Origin: Elymus sibiricus
Taxonomy: Eukaryota > Streptophyta > Magnoliopsida > Poales > Poaceae
NCBI GenBank assembly: GCA_039707655.1
Contig: CM077676.1
Span: forward strand, 429,141,379-429,205,378
Direction: 5' to 3'
DNA length: 64,000 bases
Below the pieces are notes generated by a model that had not been told where the DNA came from, searched no databases, and saw only the letters and a program-made list of their open reading frames with translations. This document shows, piece after piece, positions 1-10,877 of this stretch. Every line of letters starts with the position of its first letter. The first letter of the stretch is position 1. Made by a program: the position numbers and the translations under genes.

Positions 1-17
1 GATGGTGAAGCTCCAGG

Positions 18-62
18 TGTTGCCATGTTGACTTTTGTTAAGCTTAATTAAGCCTGGTTGAC
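18..62. repeat. 45-bp direct repeat, copy 1 (copy 2 at 1442-1486)
   Basis: A 45-bp stretch starting TGTTGCCATGTTG and ending CCTGGTTGAC recurs at 1442-1486 inside intron 3 of the carbonic anhydrase gene, with one visible mismatch. The two copies bracket the 3' half of that gene. No coding potential is seen. It may be a local duplication or the remains of a small repeat. Confidence 0.8.
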
Positions 63-365
63 CCCAGTTTCTGTTATTTTCATTTATTTGTTTTTATAAG
101 TAGTGGCAGTTGGATGAGTTATCGAGCACCCAACAACAACCATCGCAACATCGATCAACATATGCATGGAGCCAAGATGGTGGCTTCAGACGTACTGATG
201 TATTGCTTTGTAAAGTTTTGTGAATAATTAATAAAGTGGCTGCATCCATCGCCCAGATGCAGAGGCCGGGGGTCTTCCTTCTTTTCTAAAAAAAATGCAT
301 GGACACGAACAAGTCGAGCTCATTTTATCCACTAACAGGGCATACACAACATCAAAATGGATGGA
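60..365. repeat. Segment shared in inverted orientation with 49440-49700
   Basis: The stretch from GTGGCAGTTG through CACCCAACAA to ACATCGATCAACATATGCAT, then GACACGAACAAGTCGAGCTC to AAAATGGATGGA, matches the reverse complement of about 49440-49605, with weaker similarity out to about 49700. The left copy carries an extra 124-bp insert (171-294) that the right copy lacks. With the paired NTF2/G3BP-like copies it forms the outer edge of a collinear inverted duplication. Confidence 0.75.
171..294 (+). mobile_element. 5'-truncated LINE-like 3' tail with target-site duplication
   Basis: The insert ends in an A-run after a tail of the type TAATAAAGTGGCTGCATCC...GATGCAGAGGCCGGGGG, as seen at the 3' ends of grass LINE-type retroposons. 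ATGCATGGA flanks it on both sides (162-170 and 295-303) as a 9-bp duplication. The related segment near 49520 has the uninterrupted site, so the insertion came after the two copies split. No reading frame survives in the short tail. Confidence 0.7.
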
Positions 366-465
366 AAGAACTACAAAAAGTGGTAGTATACAATATGCAA
401 CCTAATCTCTCAGGCTGCTGAAGTACCACCAAACTAATTAAGTAGAGATCGACCCTAATAATCAA

Positions 466-2234
466 TCAATGTCTGTTCTGCTGGATAGGTCGGAACATGC
501 TGATGTCTCTGCTGTTCACCTCCTGACGGGGCCTCGCGTTCTTCTCCATGTCCTGCACGTACGGTGGAAGGAAATCAGTTCAAATTTCCCTTCCTTTCTT
601 TTGGCTTACTCAAATGTTAATCCATGGTTGACATCAACCAAGTCAAAGGCAGTTCACATGTCTCTTTGGGAAATTTTGGCCATGTTTTGGTCAACCCAAT
701 TAAAGACACGAGAGTTGAAGTGCACCAGGAGAGAATGGTTCATGAAAAGGATTCGAGAAACAGTAGAATGAAACTGCATTGGAGGAGAAACAAATTCTTA
801 CGTCGTGGACGGCCTCCCGGAGAAGTTCCAGCTGGTGCCGCGACACGGTGCGAACCTGCAAAACCAGTGAGAAGTTTCAGAACACACCAAACATGTAATG
901 TAACAGGACTTGTGCAAGCATCCAGCTCCCGTTACAGTGATGTAATCAAACTCTTATCGCCGAAAGTGAAGAAAAGAATTGTTGTTATTTCTGAATCAGA
1001 ATAATAACAGTATATATAATACTAATGTGCACGGAATGGAACTGGCAGCGCCCTTCCAACCGCCGAAGTTCCATACAAACGAATTGTTTTATTGGCAGTT
1101 GTTAGTTGTATGTGGTGCCAGGCGTGAGCTGAATGAAATTGAAACCTACGTACCCGCCTGACGATGGTCCAGATGACCCCTTGGGCGCATGGTGGGGTGG
1201 TGAGGGAGCCCATGTATCGGTAGTACACGCTGGCCCTGCCCCTGGCGCCCCTGGCGTCCACCACTCCCACCTTCTCCTCCCTCTCTCGCTGCTCCGCGAT
1301 CATCTTCAGGTAAGGCTCCAGCTGATCGATCCAGGAGGACAAGAGTTATATATATTGCATCACCTTGCAACTTTGTAACAAGAGGCTGAGGTGATCAAGA
1401 AATCACTCATGGCGGCAATGCATCCTCGTGCGTGCGCCCCATGTTGCCATGTTGGCTTTTGTTAAGCTTAATTAAGCCTGGTTGACTGCTTGGTTAAGAA
1501 AAGAAATAATCAAAGAGAGAAAGAAGCAAATTAGGGGTGTACCTTGTGCAGGAAGGGGTCGTGGGCGCCGATCTCGTAGAAGACGCCGATGACGGCGGCC
1601 TTTCCCTGGGAGCTCTGGTGCACCATGTGCAGCTCCATGTCGTACCGGCGGCCGTTGACGCTGTGCTCCGTGGGCGCGTGCCAGTGCAGCTGCCGGAGGT
1701 GGTACGCCGTGCCGTCGATGGACACGCTTCCGGCGTCGCCCTCGAACCGCACCTGCATATCCAAGCATTCACGGTTAATCAAGCAGGCCATTACTACTTG
1801 GAAACGGACGGGTAACGTTTGATACCATGATATCGTGGCCGCGGTTGACGATGGATGCGTTGGCGGCGGTGTAGGAGTGGTTGAGGTGGCCGAGGCGGCG
1901 CACCAGGGAGACGCGCGGGCTGGCGAGGTCGATGGGTGACTGCATCTCCCCCTTGCCGCATGCCGACCACTCCTCCTTGATGTCGCCCCAGTGCGCCGGC
2001 CCGTTCTCCGCATCAAGCGAATAGCTGAACTCCTCCTCACGCTCTGAAATTATGACAACATTCAACAGACACCAACCAGGATTCCGGACACGCACGCACG
2101 CACGGGCGGGATCGATCGGCGGTGGATGATGGAACTCACGTACCGGTCTCCTGCTGGGCTCTGGCCGCCGGGACAGCCGAGAGGAGGACGGAGACGAAGA
2201 AGAAGAGGAGGAGGAGCTCCTGACATGTACCCAT
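466..2234 (-). CDS. Alpha-type carbonic anhydrase, six exons, intact
   Basis: Reversible hydration of CO2, Zn-dependent; plant alpha-CAs are secretory or apoplastic, some plastid-targeted. Exons (-): 2234-2144, 2043-1826, 1752-1543, 1321-1154, 855-802 and 552-466. All join in frame with GT/AG borders to give 275 residues, typical for the family. Residues 1-26 form a signal peptide (MGTCQELLLLFFF... to ...AARA). The alpha-CA domain follows: EFSYSLD, CGKGEMQSPIDL, the proton-shuttle His in NRGHDI, zinc ligands in LHWHAPTEH and ELHMVH, and the threonine/cysteine signature GSLTTPPC, whose Cys can pair with that of SACGKG. The C-terminus is ARPRQEVNSRDISMF...QNRH. The start is the only Met giving a clean signal peptide. 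A TATA-like box lies about 92 bp upstream. Nearest relatives are probably the ACA7/nectarin-3-like group, but the exact orthologue cannot be told from this sequence alone. No frameshift or missing active-site residue is seen. Confidence 0.93.
1442..1486. repeat. 45-bp direct repeat, copy 2, in carbonic anhydrase intron 3
   Basis: Matches 18-62 with one mismatch. It lies between the donor after 1543 and the acceptor before 1321, so it does not touch coding sequence. Confidence 0.8.
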
Positions 2235-2324
2235 GTTGTCTTTGCCCTTGTGTGTCGGCTCGTCTGCTTGTCGAGCTGATGAGTCGTCTGACTGTTGAGC
2301 CGGGGACATTGCAAGCTGGTGCGG

Positions 2325-2334
2325 CATATATAAT
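2325..2334 (-). promoter_or_regulatory. TATA-like box of the carbonic anhydrase gene
   Basis: On the minus strand the sequence reads ATTATATATG about 92 bp upstream of the start codon at 2234. This is a fitting distance for a TATA box plus a short 5' leader. No other core element was identified. Confidence 0.5.
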
Positions 2335-2458
2335 GCGAGGAGAATGGCACGGGTCAGGCGTGCGTTAGGTAATTGGAAGCTAACTAATGGTGTAGGTGTC
2401 CCACAATATAAAATGTTTTTGCAAGCTAGTTCTACGCACATCAAAACTGAGAGCTAAT

Positions 2459-3228
2459 TAATGGCAACAGCCCCCGTTATAAAAGCCCGGCGGCGACACA
2501 TCCCCATCATCTCAAGCCCTAGCCACCGCCTCCCTCTCCTCCTCCTCCTTCCTCCTCCCTAAAATGTTGTTTCAGTTGCCCCCCCAGTGTTGGTTGGTTT
2601 TAAATGAATTGGAAGAACTAAACTACAATCTACATGCAGACATTTCGCAGACCAATTGACCTTCATGAGCCGGATGTTGAGCAAAACCTTTGTGTACACG
2701 CCCTCGGCCAAGAGTTGTTGGTGGCGACAACCTGATCCTTATTGCCTTATACTAGAGAAGCAACATCTCCTCCCTGTCCCATACTATCACCTAACACTCC
2801 TACCACTTGAGCCCCACCAGCAGCACGAACGGTACTCAACGGCCTCCCCTTTCTTGGGCAACGCAAGCCACAAATGGATCGACCCCGATCACATCTATGG
2901 CATGGAAAGGAAGCAAAGAGCAACGTCGTTTGCACGTGTAAAAAGTGAGGTAGCTACGCGGGGTCAGGGCTGCTGGTGCTAGCGATGAAATGCGGTAGTG
3001 GAAGAGGAATGAGGACACGATTGTAGCGCTAGTGGGCGCCATGGAGGAATGGAAAGGCACATATAGGAGCAAAGAGGTTAAGGTTGGAGGATGTATCAGA
3101 GAAGGACGGGGCAATGGTGCAGGCTAAATGGGAATGGGATGCAACGGCCATGGCAGCTGATATCAACCATGAGCATCACAAGAGGACATCAATGGTAACA
3201 TCGAGAAGATTGTGTGTGTGTGTGTGGA

Positions 3229-3264
<36 letters not shown>

Positions 3265-3480
3265 CGAGCCGCCATATCGGGAGCGATGGTGGTGATAGAA
3301 GACAGATGTCGCATCAGGGCGACGATGATTGATTCGAGAATGATAGATACACCGCATGGTAGTAGGAGCGGTTGGCACGACAAGCAATGCCAAGGATACG
3401 ACCCACCTGCCAGCCACACAAAGTCAACAAGTTGCCTCACCTTGGCTTGGTTAGTCACGCTTGGAGGGGAATGGATGCAC
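2459..3480. other. Intergenic stretch, with a promoter-like TATAAAAG and a G34 run
   Basis: TTATAAAAGCCCGGCGG near 2478 is followed by a pyrimidine-rich CT/TCCTCC tract (2525-2562), resembling a plant core promoter and leader on the plus strand. No gene can be followed downstream. A TG repeat and a run of 34 G (3231-3264) come later. Open frames across the G-run are low-complexity polyGly/polyPro artefacts. Confidence 0.3.
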
Positions 3481-3487
3481 TAATTAG

Positions 3488-3766
3488 ACTACCTACAGTG
3501 AGACTGTGAGAGTAACATAAGTGATAACATCACACATATATAGGCAAAATAGATGATGTGACAAGTAATTAATGAGGAAAGAGAAGCTTGTGGTATGTTA
3601 TCGTAACATCACAGATACCAAGACAAAATGAGTTTACAGACAAATAAATAAAGTGTTGCATGACACCACACATATATTACTATCCACTATAGAGGTACTA
3701 GTAACATAGACTAGTAACATATGCATGTTACCAGTCTAATTTACTCCCCACTATGACCAGCCTTAG
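3488..3766. mobile_element. MITE-like element with imperfect inverted ends
   Basis: The right end, read in reverse, is TAAGGCTGGTCATAGTGGGG followed by AGTAA. The left end is GACTACCTACAGTGAGACTG followed by GAGAGTAAC. The interior is AT-rich, with paired motifs such as TAACATGCATATGTTACTAG. Size, non-coding content and termini fit a grass MITE. Family and target-site duplication could not be fixed. Confidence 0.55.
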
Positions 3767-4226
3767 GCCTCTCCTAGCGAAGTATCACAATTATATCATT
3801 CGGTGGCACCTAAGAAAAAGATGATATGTTGTATTGCAATTAAGGATGAGAGAGAGAAGATTTTAGTATCATATTATGATGAGTAATATTAAGTTATAAA
3901 ATGTATCTTAGATAGAATCCTAGAAATCCGTGGGTAGTTAGGGTGAAATGGAGGGTTGGGGGGATGTTTGGTTGAAATCAAGGGGTGGCTAAATTAAAAT
4001 CAAGGAGGAGGTTTGCATATCAAACGAACACTTTAATAACAAGTAAATCATATCCACAATGTTGTATTGAGATTCCAGAAATGAATAAATAAAATGATAA
4101 TAGTGATATATGATACTAAGCAATGCGGCCTCAAGTTGGACAATTCCTTCATGGGTCAGGAGCAATGCCACCTTTCTAAAAAAATGGTTAGGGCCTTTTC
4201 TGGCTCTGAGACACCCTCGATCGAGC

Positions 4227-5186
4227 TTAACCCCTCACATTAAGTAGACGGGAAAACATAGAAGTCACAATTGATGCGTGAGAGCTACTAGTAGCATCCT
4301 TTTGAGGTTGAGGTGGAGGAGGAGAAGCAGAATTCATCTCTTTGAGATCCTCTTTGATCACTTGAACAAGTGGCTTGATGTCATCATAATTTTCATCTGG
4401 TGTGACATTAGCAGTGGGGTTTGGAATTTCCGAGTCTCCAACCTTATTCTCCGCCGTCACATGGTCAGTCCTCATGCACTCCGCCTCTATTGGTTCAACA
4501 ATAGATCTGACATTCTGCTTGATCTCATTTTCTTGCTTGCAGGCTTGACTTACCGCAGCTGGCGACGTTTCAGGAATAATTCTTAATATATCACCGAGGA
4601 CAAAATAGCCACCTTCTATTGGTCAAGGAAGAACGACTGCGTAAATTTCTGGCAAACACCATCAGACATGGTTAACGATCCAGTGACAAGAATGAGCACA
4701 CCACCACTGTGAGATGACACTGCATCTGCAGTCTCTATCGCCATCAAGTATTTGCTGAAGTCCATAGACATTAATTTTTTCTTGATCTCCTGTTGTTCAG
4801 GCACAAGTAGTGTTAGAATTAATAAGAAGAATTATTCTGTCATTCGTAAACATATTTAGTCATAGTATATAAAGATGGACACCATATTAATAGTGGCAAC
4901 AAAACTGATATTCATATACAGGAACTTACGGGCTCCGTTGTTACATACTCCATGACTCCATCAGGACCTGCCCGGCCAATCGTGCTGCTGTCTTTATAAA
5001 AATTGTGCACCTGGTCTGGTGTCTCGTGTAGGATCTGGTAGTAGTTCGTAACAAAAAAGGAGCAAAGCTATACAATAAAAGAAGGAGTCAATCGAAGCTA
5101 ATAGTTATTGCATGTAAATAGTAGCTTGTTTGTGGAGAGAGAAGCCCTACCCCTTGGGTATGACGAGGATCTGTTTGCACCGCCAT
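4227..5186 (-). pseudogene. NTF2/G3BP-like gene copy, frameshifted (paralogue of 45085-46219)
   Basis: Three exons in the same layout as the paralogue: 5186-5151 (12 codons, MAVQTDPR...), 5067-4930 (138 bp, equal to the paralogue, with FFVTNYYQILHETPDQ) and 4789-4227. These encode an NTF2-like domain of the G3BP type (VVSSHSGGVLILVTGSL-like core, then FTQSFFL). Near 4617-4628 a small deletion after the QSFFL motif shifts the frame and gives an immediate TAG. The other frame then continues with recognisable sequence to the stop at 4227 (SHASIVTSMFSRLLNV end). As in the paralogue there is no RRM after the SxASIV motif. Family members are RNA-binding stress-granule proteins, but this copy should give at most the NTF2 half. 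The upstream region to about 5560 is also similar between the copies. Confidence 0.85.
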
Positions 5187-5623
5187 TGCTGAAAGGACGT
5201 TATAACGGGTAAACTGAGGGAATAGGTTATATTGAACATAAAAAGACACGAACATTATAAAAAGGAATAATGCAGAAAATAGAAGATCAGGAAGATCAAT
5301 GAATAAATAGAAGATGCATGATTAATCCCATCAATCAACACCCGGAGAGATATGAACGATTAAGCATGCACGCAGACATGGAGAGAAGGACGAGGAGATG
5401 GAAGGGGCGACGGTACCTCGGTCAAGCACGGAGGAGCACACGGATGGAGTCGATGGCGAGTCGCCGGCCGGCGTAGGTTGGAACCCTAGAACCAACAGAA
5501 AGGCGTGCAAGTCGGCCGTTTACATGAAACAGGGAGTAAACACGTACGGGATTGTTTGCGGGACACGCGAGCGGCAGGGTTTAAAACGCCCGTCGCGGTT
5601 TAATTAGTTTTTTGTTAAGATTA

Positions 5624-5653
5624 CTAGACAATACCTCGCGCGTTGCAGCGAGG
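5624..5653 (-). mobile_element. Helitron-like 3' terminus (hairpin plus CTAG, next to T)
   Basis: Read on the minus strand: a stem CCTCGC/GCGAGG with a GC-rich loop, then TATTGTCTAG followed by T. This matches the known Helitron 3' rule (hairpin about 10 bp before a terminal CTRR, insertion between A and T). The body would extend to higher coordinates. The 5' end (TC...) was not located. Confidence 0.5.
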
Positions 5654-6064
5654 TGGTAGTGTAATAAACAATTTGAAAGAGAGGGGCACACGGTAAGGAG
5701 AAAAAGAGTAAGAAAATAAAAATAAGAAATTTTTGCAGTAGAAGATGGCTTGGATTTAATGTGTAACTCTGAAATCAACTTACTTAGTACGATCAATTCT
5801 CTAACCAAATTTGAAGAGGATATTACCTTTGATCATCTCAATGGAAAGAGGACAATACATCTGATGTGCTGCTAATAAAAATGAGCAATTAATACTGCAA
5901 TACAAATTACATGTCTGCACCTTGAATGAACTCCCAGCGCTAATCTTTCTCGGGTATGTGACTTCGCTGAACTTACATGGTGCTATATGTATGTATAGCA
6001 TCTAGATCGTAAAATAGAAGTTATGGCAGTTTATGCTAGAAACAATACAAAGGAAGCACGAGAT
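5654..6064. other. Stretch with no recognised gene
   Basis: AT-rich sequence between the Helitron-like end and the unrecognised ORF remnant. Short frames on the minus strand (for example 5801-6001) have no family features I recognise. If the Helitron reading is right, this lies inside its body. Confidence 0.4.
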
Positions 6065-6328
6065 TTAAGACTTAAGAGCCATACCTAAAGGTGGTTTCTC
6101 CCCTTTACAACAACTGAGGCGGAGGCCAACCAGGTATCCTAGCGGCGGCGACGCAATGCAATGACTTGCTCGCGTAGCGGATCGAAACCAGACTGATGAT
6201 GATGGTGGAGAAACAATAAGAGATGCGGGACGCGCGTATGCCTGACCCTGCTGGGCTGCATGACACTGCGGGAGAAGGCGGAGCAGATGGCCTGATCGAG
6301 GTGGCTTCATGGTGTTGCCCGCGGCAAC
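6065..6328 (-). pseudogene. Unrecognised ORF, 3' part, split from its 5' part by a Copia element
   Basis: This is the downstream half of a minus-strand frame whose upstream half lies at 13855-14126. Removing the element at 6329-13854 and one copy of the 5-bp duplication joins the two halves without a frame change (…AAEDVA joined to AGNTMKPPRSG…). It continues to a stop near 6065. The tail is Pro/Ser/Ala-rich and shows no domain I recognise, so it may be exon plus read-through. Function unknown. Confidence 0.35.
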
Positions 6329-8072
6329 TGTTGGGGAACGTTGCATGGAAAACAAAAAAAATTCTACGCACACGCAAGATCTATCCATGGAGATGCATAG
6401 CTATGAGAGGGAGAGTGTGTCTACGTACCCTCGTAGACCGTAAGCGGAAGCGTTAGAACAACGCGGTTGATGTCGTCGAACAACTTCACGATCCAACCGA
6501 CCGAGTACCGAACGTACGGCACCTCCGCGTCCAACACACGTTCAGCTCCGTGACGTCCTCGACTTCTTGATCCAGCAAGACGGCGAGGTAGTGGAGGAGT
6601 TCCAGCAGCACGACGGCGTGGTGACGGTGATGGTGATGCTATCTCCGCAGGGCTTCGCCCAAGCACTGCGAAAATATGACCCAGGGACGGAACTGTGGAG
6701 GGGGGCGCCGCACACGGCTAAGACAATGTTGTGTTCTTCTTTGGAGCGCCCCCTCTCCTCTATTTATATATATGTAGGGGCTTGGAGTAGAAGGAATAGT
6801 GCCACATGAACAGTAACTGTGAATAGTACACACGTGGATTTGGACTCCAAAGTCCAATCCTATTCCTACTAGGACTTTCCCTTTTTTCCTTCCCTAGCTG
6901 CGTGGGCTTTTGAGGACTTGGTGCGCCTGGCCCAATAAGGCCAGGGCGCCTCCCCTTAGCCCATGCCAGCCCTTGGGACGTGGTGGATCCACTTGTGGAC
7001 TTCCGGACCCCTCCGGAATCCTCCGGAACCTTCTGGAAGCTTCCCGGTACAATACCGAAAAAACTGCACCTTTTTCCGGAACCCAAAATATGACTTCCCA
7101 TATATAAATCTTTACCTCTCGACCATTCCGAGACTCCTCGTGACGTCCGGGATCTCATCCGGGACTCCGAACAATATTCGGTTACCAATTCACATAACTC
7201 ATATAACACTATATCGTCAACGAACGTTAAGCGTGCGGACCCTACGGGTTCGGGAATGATGTAGACATGACCGAGACGCCTCTCCGGTCAATAATCAATA
7301 GCGGAAGCTGGATGCCCATATTGGTTCCTACATATTCCACGAAGATCTTATTGGTCGAACCGCAATGACAACATACGTAATTCCCTTTGTCCGTCGGTAT
7401 GTTACTTGCCCGAGATTCGATCGTCGGTATCTGCATACCTAGTTCAATCTCGTTACCGGCAAGTCTCTTTACTCGTTCCGTAATACATCATCCCGTAACT
7501 AACTCCTTAGTCACTTTGCGTGCAAGCTTCTTATGATGTGCATTACCGAGAGGGCCCAGAGATACCTCTCCAAAACACGGAGTGACAAATCCCAGTCTCG
7601 ATCCATGCCAACTCAACAGACACCTTCGGAGATACCTGTAGAGCATCTTTATGATCACCCAGTTACGTTGTGACATTTGATAGCACACAAGGTATTCCTC
7701 CGGTATTCGGGAGTTGCATGATCTCATGGTCTGAGGAACATGTATTTGACATTCAAGAAAGCAGTTGCAATAAACAGAACGATCATATGCTAAGCTAACG
7801 GATGGGTCTTGTCCATCACATCATTCTCCTAATGATGTGATCCCGTTATCAAATGACAACTCATGTCTATGGTTAGGAAACCTTAACCATCTTTGATCAA
7901 CGAGCTAGTCTAGTAGAGGCTCACTAGGGACACGGTATTTGTTTATGTATTCACACATGTATTTAAGTTTCCGATCAATACAATTCTCGCATGAATAATA
8001 AACCTTTATCATGAACAAGGAAATATAAAATAATAACAACTTTATTATTGCCTCTAGGGCATATTTCCATCA
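6329..8072 (-). repeat. 3' LTR of the Copia element (1744 bp)
   Basis: Plus-strand reading runs from TGTTGGGGAACGTTGC to CATATTTCCATCA. The partner LTR is 12113-13854. The short ORFs inside it belong to the LTR and are not genes. The adjoining 8073-8087 (GTCTCCCACTTGC) is the polypurine tract on the minus strand. Confidence 0.92.
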
Positions 8073-8172
8073 GTCTCCCACTTGCACTAGAGTCAATAAT
8101 CTAGTTCACATCACCATGTGATTAACACTCAAAGAGTTCTAAGGTGTGATCATGTTTTGCTCGTGAGAGAGA

Positions 8173-10690
8173 ACTTTAGTCAATGGGTCTGCAATATTCA
8201 AACCCATGTGTACTTTGCAAATCCTTATGTCATACTGTAGATGCTGCTATCACGCTTTACTTGGAGCTATTACAAATGACTGCTCCATTATACGTATCCG
8301 GTTTGCTACTCAGAGATATCCAGATTGGTGTCAAAGCTTGCATCGACGTAATCCTTTACGACGAACTCTTTATCACCTCCATAATCGAGAAACATTTCCT
8401 TAGTCCTTTAGTTACTAAGGATAATTTTGACCGCTGTCCAGTGATCCACTCCTGGATCACTCTTGTACCCCCTTTGCCAAACTTATGGCAAGGCACACAT
8501 CAGGTCTGGTACACAGCATGGCATACATAATAGAACCTATGGCTGAGGCATAGGGAATGACTTTCATTTTCTCTATATCTTCTGCCGTGGTCGGGCATTG
8601 AGTCTGACTCAACTTCACACCTTGCAAGACAGGCAAGAACCCTTTCTTTGACTGATCCATTTTGAACTTCTTCAAAACTTTGTCAAGGTATGTGCTTTGT
8701 GAAAGTCCTATCAAGCATCTTGATCTATCCCTATAGATCTTGATGCCCAATATATAAGCAGCTTCACCGAGGTCTTTCATTGAAAAATTCTTATTCAAGT
8801 ATCCCTTTATGCCATCCAGAAATTATATATCATTTCCAATCAACAATATGTCATCCACATATAATATTAGAAATGCTACAGAGCTCCCACTCACTTTCTT
8901 GTAAATACAGGCTTCACCGTAAGTCTGTACAAAACCATATGCTTTGATCACCTCATCAAAGCATATATTCCAACTCCGAGATGCTTGCACCAGTCCATAG
9001 ATGGATCGCTGAAGCTTGCACACTTTGTTAGCACCCTTAGGATCGACAAAACCTTCTGGTTGCATCATATACAACTCTTCTTTGAGAAAACCATTAAGGA
9101 ATGCAGTTTTGACATCCATTTACCAGATTTCATAATCATAAAATGCGGTAATTGCTAACATGATTCGGACAGACTTAAGCATCGCTACGGGTGAGAAAGT
9201 CTCATCGTAGTCAACCCCTTGAACTTGTCGAAAACCTTTCGCGACAAGTCAAGCTTTGTAGACAGTGATATTACCATCAGCGTTTGTCTTCCTCTTAAAA
9301 ATCCATTTATTCTCAATGGCTTGCCGATCATCGGGCAAGTCCACCAAAGTCCATACTTTGTTCTCATACATGGATCCTATCTCAGATTTCATGGCCTCGA
9401 GCCATTTGTCGGAATCTGGGCTCATCATAGCTTCTTCATAGTTCGTAGGTTCGCCGTTGTCTAACAACATGACTTCCAGAACATGATTACCGTACCACTC
9501 TGGTGCGGAACGTACTCTGGTCGACCTACGAGGTTCAGTAGTAACTTGATCTGAAGTTTCATGATCTTCACCATTATCTTCCTCTCTTATTGGTGTAGGC
9601 ATCACGGGAACGGTTTTCTCTGATGAGCTACTTTCCAATTCGAGAGAAGGTACAATTACCTCATCAAGTTCTACTTTCCTCCCACTCACTTCTTTCGAGA
9701 GAAACTCCTTCTCTAGAAAGGACCCATTCTTGGAAACAAAGACCTTGCCTTCAGATCTATGGTAGAAGGTGTACCCAATTGTTTCTTTAGGATATCCTAT
9801 GAAGACGCACTTCTCCGCTTTGGGTTCAAGCTTATCAGGTTGAAGCTTTTTCACATAAGCATCGCATCTCCAAACTTTAAAAAACGACAGCTTAGGTTTC
9901 TTGCGAAACCACAGTTCATACGGTGTCATCTCAACGGATTTAGACGGTGCCCTATTTAACGTGAATGCAGCTGTCTCTAATGCATAACCCCAAAACGATA
10001 GTGGCAAATCGGTAAGAGACATCATAGAACGCACCATATCCAATAAAGTACGGTTACGACGTTCAGACACACCATTACGATGTGGTGTTCCAGGTGGCGT
10101 GAGTTGTGAAACAATTCCACATTTTCTTAAATGAAGGCCAAACTCGTAACTCAAATATTCGCCTCCGCGATCGGATCGTAGAAACTTTATTTTCTTGTTA
10201 CGATGATTCTCTACTTCACTCTGAAATTCTTTGAACTTTTCAAATGTTTCAGACTTGTGTTTCATCAAGTAGATATACCCATACCTACTCAAATCATCTG
10301 TGAAGGTTAGAAAATAACGATACCCGCCGTGTGCTTCAACATTCATCGGACCGCATACATCGGTATGTATTATTTCCAACAAATCAGTAGCTCACTCCAT
10401 TGTTCCGGAGAACGGAGTTTTAGTCATCTTGCCCATGAGGCATGGTTCGCAAGTATCAAATGATTCATAATCAAGAGATTTCCAAAAGTCCATCCGCATG
10501 GAGTTTCTTCATGCGCTTTACACCAATATGACCTAAACGGCAGTGCCACAAGTATGTTGCACTATCATTATCAACTTTGCATCTTTTTGGCATCAATATT
10601 ATGAATATGTGTATCACTATGATCAAGATTCAACAAGAATAAACCATTCACAAGGGTGCATGATCACGAGGGATATTATTCATATAAACA
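8173..10690 (-). pseudogene. Copia pol remnant: integrase, reverse transcriptase, damaged RNase H
   Basis: Reading on the minus strand from 10690: degenerate integrase zinc-binding region, then 10382-9249 with the integrase core (HTDVCGP, FTDDLSRYGY, SDRGGEY) leading into the start of reverse transcriptase (ENKWIFKRKT). It continues at 9119-8823 (MDVKTAFLNG, YVDDILLIGND) and 8798-8457 (IYRDRSRCLIGLSQ to RPDVCLAISLA). Stops and shifts separate these frames. The RNase H part (8173-8450) has lost internal segments. Not functional. Confidence 0.88.
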
Positions 10691-10696
10691 GAATAA

Positions 10697-10877
10697 CCAT
10701 TCACAAGGGTGCAGCAGGTCTATCACCTAGCGGTGCATCAAGGACATAATTCTTCTGTGCAGCAATGAGGATAATCCTCAAGTTACGGACCCAGTCCGTG
10801 TAGTTGCTACCATCATCTTTCAACTTAACTTTCTCTAGGAACGCATTAAAATTCAACGGAATAGTAGCACGGGCCAT
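10697..10877 (-). pseudogene. Copia gag N-terminal stub
   Basis: The frame opens at the ATG at 10877 with MARATIPLNFNAFLEK and continues through RNLRIIL and YVLDAPLGD. It then breaks at about 10700, where sequence homologous to the later protease/integrase linker follows directly. The rest of gag, including the CCHC knuckle, and the protease are missing compared with the element at 58665-60837. Confidence 0.8.

Noticed and set aside
3163..3483. ORFs with polyGly/polyPro across 3231-3264
   Set aside because: Artefacts of a run of 34 G and a TG repeat.
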